Positions 60,196-64,000 of a stretch of DNA of 64,000 nt are shown in pieces. The stretch lies in the NCBI RefSeq assembly GCF_015326965.1, contig NZ_CP017659.1, positions 186,001 through 250,000 of the forward strand. The letters run 5' to 3'. The stretch is from Paenibacillus sp. JZ16. Lineage in GTDB: Bacteria; Bacillota; Bacilli; Paenibacillales; Paenibacillaceae. The notes under the pieces were generated by a model. The model had not been told where the DNA came from, did no database searches, and saw only the letters and a list, made by a program, of their open reading frames with translations. The number at the start of each line of letters is the position of its first letter. Positions within the stretch are counted from its first letter, which is position 1. The position numbers and the translations under genes are program-made.

Positions 60196-61770
60196 ATGTT
60201 AAGTCGATTACTGATAAAAGCGCTGAAACGAAGCATCCCAAAGAACAGAACAATGAAAACAACGGATACACCACATCCGATAACCACGTCACTTCAAGAC
60301 TCCATTCAAATATTGGAGCAGAAACTGGGGAATAGCTCTGATTTTATCGTCAGAATAGTACCAGGTCGCGACGGTATACCGGAAATTGCGGTGTGCTACA
60401 TAGAGGGACTTGTTGATATGGATCAGCTTAACGGCATCATGGAGGCTTGGTTAACTGTTACAGTGGATACTGCTGGAACGCCTGATATGGATGCCTTGCT
60501 GAAAAAAGTACTGCCGGCAAGGCAGGTAAGTCAGTTGCGATCCGTTAATGCCTTAATCCCGGCGGTATTAGAAGGTAAAGCCGTTATCTTAATCGATGGC
60601 TTGGATGTCGCTTATTCAGCATCGGTTGCAGGTCTGGAGAAGCGATCGATAGTTGAGCCGAGTTCACAGACCGTGATTCGAGGACCTAAAGATGGCTTCA
60701 CTGAAGATATTTCGACGAATCTATCCCTTATCCGAAGAAGGCTTCGAACACCGGATTTGCGGATTCAAACGATGGTTATCGGCAAATATACCAATACCAG
60801 AGTGACGATAGCTCATATTGAGGGTATTGCGGATCCGCAGGTTGTATCAGAGATTATGTCGCGGTTACATTCCATTGATACGGACAGCGTGCTGGAAAGC
60901 GGATATATTGAAGAATTTATTCAGGACGCTTCCGTGACATCTTTTCCAACGATGATTAACACAGAACGCCCTGACGCAGTGGCTGGAAGCCTTCTGGAAG
61001 GACAAGTTGCCATTTTGATTGATGGTTCACCTTTCGTACTGATAGCCCCTGTTACTTTTTTTAAGTTCCTCCATTCTAGTGAAGACTACTATCAACGGTA
61101 TGATTTGACCACATTTTTGCGGGCCATTCGTTTTGTTTCTCTTGTGGTATCCCTGCTGCTTCCCTCATTATATATTGCCTTCTCGACGTTTAATCAGGAG
61201 ATGATTCCGACTCCACTTCTCATTAGTTTGGCAGCGCAAAGGGAAGGCACTCCGCTGCCTGCGCTGGTTGAAGCCTTGATGATGGAATTAACGTTCGAGA
61301 TCATTCGTGAAGCTGGGGTTCGGATGCCAAGGGTCATTGGTCCCGCCATATCGATTGTGGGGGCGCTCGTATTGGGACAGGCTGCCGTTCAGGCGGGCCT
61401 TGTGTCCGGTGCGATGGTGATCGTAGTTTCCTTTACGGCTATTGCGAATTTTGCGATCCCGGCTTTTAGCATGGCAGCAGCCATTCGCTTAATTCGTTTT
61501 GTCCTGATGCTGCTCGCAGGTACGCTTGGTTTGTTCGGTATTCTGGCAGGCATCGTGCCTCTTTATGTTCATTTGGTGTCCCTGACTTCGTTTGGGGTTC
61601 CATATCTGTCGCCTATGACACCGCTTCGCTTCTCTGAATTGAAGGATCTGTTCGTCCGTCTACCATGGCCATTGCTCAAGACCAGACCTAAGGAGATCAG
61701 TCAACGTAATCTAGTCAGGCAGAACGAGAATCTACGCTCTAAGGATACGAGAAAGGATCAGACGAGGTGA
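60196..61770 (+). CDS. Spore germination protein, GerA family (receptor A subunit)
   Basis: 524 residues from ATG 60196, nine bases after GGGGA. A soluble N-terminal half (IVPGRDGIPEIAVCYIEGLV, FTEDISTNLSLIRRRLRTPD, VVGK-like MVIGKYTNTRVTIAHIEGIA) precedes a membrane domain with about five helices, including PTPLLISLAAQREGTPLPAL and RMPRVIGPAISIVGALVLG. These are signatures of GerAA/GerKA proteins. The protein sits in the spore inner membrane and, with B and C subunits, responds to nutrient germinants. A sigma-G promoter is directly upstream. It is the first gene of the operon. Confidence 0.95.
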   Translation: MLSRLLIKALKRSIPKNRTMKTTDTPHPITTSLQDSIQILEQKLGNSSDFIVRIVPGRDGIPEIAVCYIEGLVDMDQLNGIMEAWLTVTVDTAGTPDMDALLKKVLPARQVSQLRSVNALIPAVLEGKAVILIDGLDVAYSASVAGLEKRSIVEPSSQTVIRGPKDGFTEDISTNLSLIRRRLRTPDLRIQTMVIGKYTNTRVTIAHIEGIADPQVVSEIMSRLHSIDTDSVLESGYIEEFIQDASVTSFPTMINTERPDAVAGSLLEGQVAILIDGSPFVLIAPVTFFKFLHSSEDYYQRYDLTTFLRAIRFVSLVVSLLLPSLYIAFSTFNQEMIPTPLLISLAAQREGTPLPALVEALMMELTFEIIREAGVRMPRVIGPAISIVGALVLGQAAVQAGLVSGAMVIVVSFTAIANFAIPAFSMAAAIRLIRFVLMLLAGTLGLFGILAGIVPLYVHLVSLTSFGVPYLSPMTPLRFSELKDLFVRLPWPLLKTRPKEISQRNLVRQNENLRSKDTRKDQTR

Positions 61771-61793
61771 CTTTAATTAACTAGAGGTGAAAT

Positions 61794-63119
61794 ATGCGCA
61801 CTTTCGCTCACATAACACTTTTGCTGGTCATGATGTTTTCAATGACAGGCTGCTGGAATCAAACCGAGTTAAATGAGATCGGCCTCATCTCAGCGATCGG
61901 TATAGACCGGTCAGGGGATCGGTGGATCGTTTCATATCAATTAATTAACCCATCGGCGATTTCATCCGGTGCTGGCGGTGCTGGCAAGGCTGGCGGCTCG
62001 GAGGCTCCAATCCATGTGTTCTCCTCAACGGGCCCAACGCTTCGGGAAGCGATTGATGTTAGTTATACGGAATCAGCCAGACGTCTATATTTTCCGCATA
62101 CGGATATTCTTGTGCTTGGTCAGCAGGCAACGGAAAAAGGGATTAGCGAAATCATGGATTTCTATTGGAGAAACACCTATATGCGTGAGACCGTCAATGT
62201 CCTGGTTACGAACGGGCAGGCAAGTGAGCTGCTAAAGCAACTTGTACCGACTGAACGATTACCGGGTGCAGCTATCGCTAATATCTTGGACAAAACGGAT
62301 CAATTTAATGGCAATTACCCTTCAACGAAAATGTATGAGCTGGCTATTAGTTTGGATTCGGAGTCACAAGCAGCCGGTGTTCCCCAGATTGAATTAGTCG
62401 GTGGGCCGGAGGCTAAAGTGGATTCCGTGGATCAATTACATAAAACTTCTACCCGCGGAAAGCTTAAAATTACGGGATTATCCGTATTTGATAAAGACCG
62501 GAGAATCGGAACGTTAACGCGGAGTGAAAGCTTCGGAATATCCTGGTTAACTGATAAAGTGAGCATCAGTACGTTATCCATTCCTTGTCCAGAATCGAAT
62601 ACAGAAAGAGAACAATTCTCATTCCAATCGGCCTCTGCAAAAACCAAAGTCACACCTCATAAAACGGCAAACGGTTATCAAATGCGCGTTTCTGTTAAAG
62701 TCAAAGGTACAATATCGGAGTCTCATTGTCACGGTAACTTAACCAGCTTGCCTACACTTCATGCGGCGCAGAGGGAAATTGAGAAGGTAATCAAGGACTA
62801 TATCGAACAGGGATGGGAAGCCGCCAAAAGACTTAAAGTCGATTTGCCACATTTTGCCGACAAGATCCATCGTAAATATCCGAAGGATTGGCAGAAGTTA
62901 AAGGACCGTTGGGAAGAAGAGGAGATGCAATCTCTCCAACTTGTACTAGAGGTGGATGCTACGATCAGTCAAACCGGAATGTCACAAACGTCTTTCAGAG
63001 AGACGGGAGCTCTTAGTAGGCCTTTGCTCTTTTCATTGGTAAGGGCACAGAAAGGGAAAGCTGCTTATGAACCAATCCATTCGAGTTACCGAGTTAGTAT
63101 GTTATCTAGCTCTTTTTGA
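61794..63119 (+). CDS. Ger(x)C family germination lipoprotein (receptor C subunit)
   Basis: 441 residues, ATG after AGAGGTGAAAT, 23 nt behind gerA. The signal peptide ends in the lipobox SMTGCW, making Cys20 the lipidated residue. CWNQTELNEIGLISAIGIDR is the hallmark of GerAC/GerKC proteins. Three soluble domains follow, with the C-terminal part containing VIKDYIEQGWEAAKRLKVDL. It is an outer-leaflet lipoprotein of the inner spore membrane. The last 53 bases overlap the start of the B-subunit gene. Confidence 0.95.
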   Translation: MRTFAHITLLLVMMFSMTGCWNQTELNEIGLISAIGIDRSGDRWIVSYQLINPSAISSGAGGAGKAGGSEAPIHVFSSTGPTLREAIDVSYTESARRLYFPHTDILVLGQQATEKGISEIMDFYWRNTYMRETVNVLVTNGQASELLKQLVPTERLPGAAIANILDKTDQFNGNYPSTKMYELAISLDSESQAAGVPQIELVGGPEAKVDSVDQLHKTSTRGKLKITGLSVFDKDRRIGTLTRSESFGISWLTDKVSISTLSIPCPESNTEREQFSFQSASAKTKVTPHKTANGYQMRVSVKVKGTISESHCHGNLTSLPTLHAAQREIEKVIKDYIEQGWEAAKRLKVDLPHFADKIHRKYPKDWQKLKDRWEEEEMQSLQLVLEVDATISQTGMSQTSFRETGALSRPLLFSLVRAQKGKAAYEPIHSSYRVSMLSSSF

Positions 63120-64000
63120 GGTTGGAAGCACAACCTTGTTTTTCTTGGGAGCTGAAGCCAAGCGGGATGCTTGGCTAGCCATGGCCCTAGCCGCCTGCGC
63201 TGGACTGCTCCTACTCTGTATATATCTGATGATACACCGCACAGATCCTGATCTTGATTTGTATGATTTATGCAAACGATATTTTGGTAAAATCATCGGT
63301 TATGTAGTAAGTTTTGCCTTTGCCGCTTATTTCACTTATGAAGCCTCTCGTAATCTAAGGGATTTAGGTGAACTTACGGTGTTGACTTTGTTAAACCGGA
63401 CACCGCTGGCATTTATCATGTTGATCGCCATTCTCGTCATTACAAGTACGGTGATGTATGGGCCTCGTGTTGTCTTTTTGGTCAGCGCTGGCCTGCTGCC
63501 CATCGTAATATTGAGTTATCTCACCATATATTCACTGCTGCTAACGACAGGACTTATGAAAACGGAGATGATGCTGCCGGTTTTAGAGAATGGTTTTAAA
63601 CCAGTATTCTCTGCAGCCATACCGGAGCTGGTGTCATTTCCGTTTGGACAAACGCTCTTGTTCCTGGTGTTTTTTCCTTTGGTGCATAAGAAGGGGAGGT
63701 TGCGGAGAGGCGTGATAATCACTTATATCATTACGGCGATTTGTTTAATATTGATCAACCAAGTCAATATTTTGGTCTTAGGGCCGACACTTGCTGCCAG
63801 TAGTACGCTTCCTTTGCTGCAGGTGGTTCAGCTGATCGAAATTGCAGATGTCTTTGAGCGCATCGACGTTTTATTCGTTCTTATACTATTTCTGGGACTG
63901 GGCGCGAAAATGACTGCTTTTTCTATGGGTGCCGTAATCGGCCTCACTAAACTCACAGGAATCCCCTACAAGATAAGTACTATTTTCTTAGGGGTATGTT
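63067..64000 (+). CDS. Spore germination permease, GerB family (receptor B subunit; cut by window end)
   Basis: ATG 63067 opens inside the end of the C-subunit gene in a different frame, reads MNQSIRVTELVCYLALFEVG and stays open to the window end (311 codons so far). Eight or more hydrophobic helices appear, with GVYRTY-like LYDLCKRYFGKIIGYVVSFA and YEASRNLRDLGELTVLTLL as typical GerAB-family features. It belongs to the APC-superfamily subunits thought to bind the germinant. Because the gene has no stop inside the window, simple ORF listings miss it. Confidence 0.92.
   Translation, partial: MNQSIRVTELVCYLALFEVGSTTLFFLGAEAKRDAWLAMALAACAGLLLLCIYLMIHRTDPDLDLYDLCKRYFGKIIGYVVSFAFAAYFTYEASRNLRDLGELTVLTLLNRTPLAFIMLIAILVITSTVMYGPRVVFLVSAGLLPIVILSYLTIYSLLLTTGLMKTEMMLPVLENGFKPVFSAAIPELVSFPFGQTLLFLVFFPLVHKKGRLRRGVIITYIITAICLILINQVNILVLGPTLAASSTLPLLQVVQLIEIADVFERIDVLFVLILFLGLGAKMTAFSMGAVIGLTKLTGIPYKISTIFLGVC

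Noticed and set aside
1..64000. CRISPR array, tRNA or rRNA genes, prophage or integrated element ends
   Set aside because: No regularly spaced direct repeats, no cloverleaf or rRNA sequence, and no integrase or phage structural gene set was seen on reading both strands.

Overview
The window looks like a chromosomal stretch of an endospore-forming Paenibacillus or close relative. The evidence is a spore-germination ger operon with a sigma-G-like promoter at the right edge, purine-rich Shine-Dalgarno sites (AGGAGG/GGAGGTG), frequent TTG/GTG starts, a YesM/YesN two-component pair beside an LplA/B/C-type sugar ABC transporter, an S-layer-anchored serine hydrolase and a self-sufficient CYP102 P450. 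I saw no tRNA, rRNA or CRISPR array.

Layout. 1-2114: end of a LacI-type regulator, then a compact RNA-repair-like pair, a P-loop end-kinase fused to an HD phosphatase domain followed by an RNA ligase. 2355-6473: small membrane proteins, a DUF1569 protein and four orphan genes including a SUKH-like one. 6553-16671: carbohydrate block: AraC regulator, phytanoyl-CoA-type dioxygenase, YesM/YesN, a promoter overlapped by a cre-like site, lipoprotein, hairpin, two permeases and a Gfo/Idh/MocA dehydrogenase. 17642-20727: three-gene type III polyketide synthase cluster (PKS, methyltransferase, FAD oxidoreductase). 20857-25753: TetR gene with tandem palindromic operators facing a decayed NAD(P)H oxidoreductase, then nitroreductase, VOC protein, an IS200/IS605 remnant, DinB, polysaccharide deacetylase and OsmC. 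25947-29766: frameshifted mscL, an AT-rich beta-helix protein, a DUF1796 protein and a possible micro-lipoprotein. 29920-33869: MFS efflux pump, membrane alpha/beta hydrolase and TetR operon. 34179-41038: internally deleted VOC gene, FAD amine oxidase, DUF2798 protein, CYP102, HxlR regulator and an NAD(P)H oxidoreductase with a palindrome over its promoter. 41371-51281: ZIP transporter, DUF4097 protein, SLH serine hydrolase, alpha/beta hydrolase, MerR regulator with a textbook 19-bp-spacer promoter, a second serine hydrolase and a copper P-type ATPase. 51616-56739: glycoside hydrolase and AraC regulator, followed by a graveyard with remnants of a GH88-like hydrolase, a P450 and an unrecognised gene. 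56851-64000: LysE exporter, AsnA, an amino-acid permease and gerA-gerC-gerB (the last cut by the window end).

Two themes stand out. One is physiological breadth: sugar import, RNA repair, secondary metabolism, efflux and electrophile or redox responses, each beside its own regulator. The other is gene decay. At least seven genes or fragments carry stops, frameshifts or deletions that can be read directly, and several are invisible to simple ORF calling. Function names are family-level inferences from reading the translated sequence; no database search was possible.
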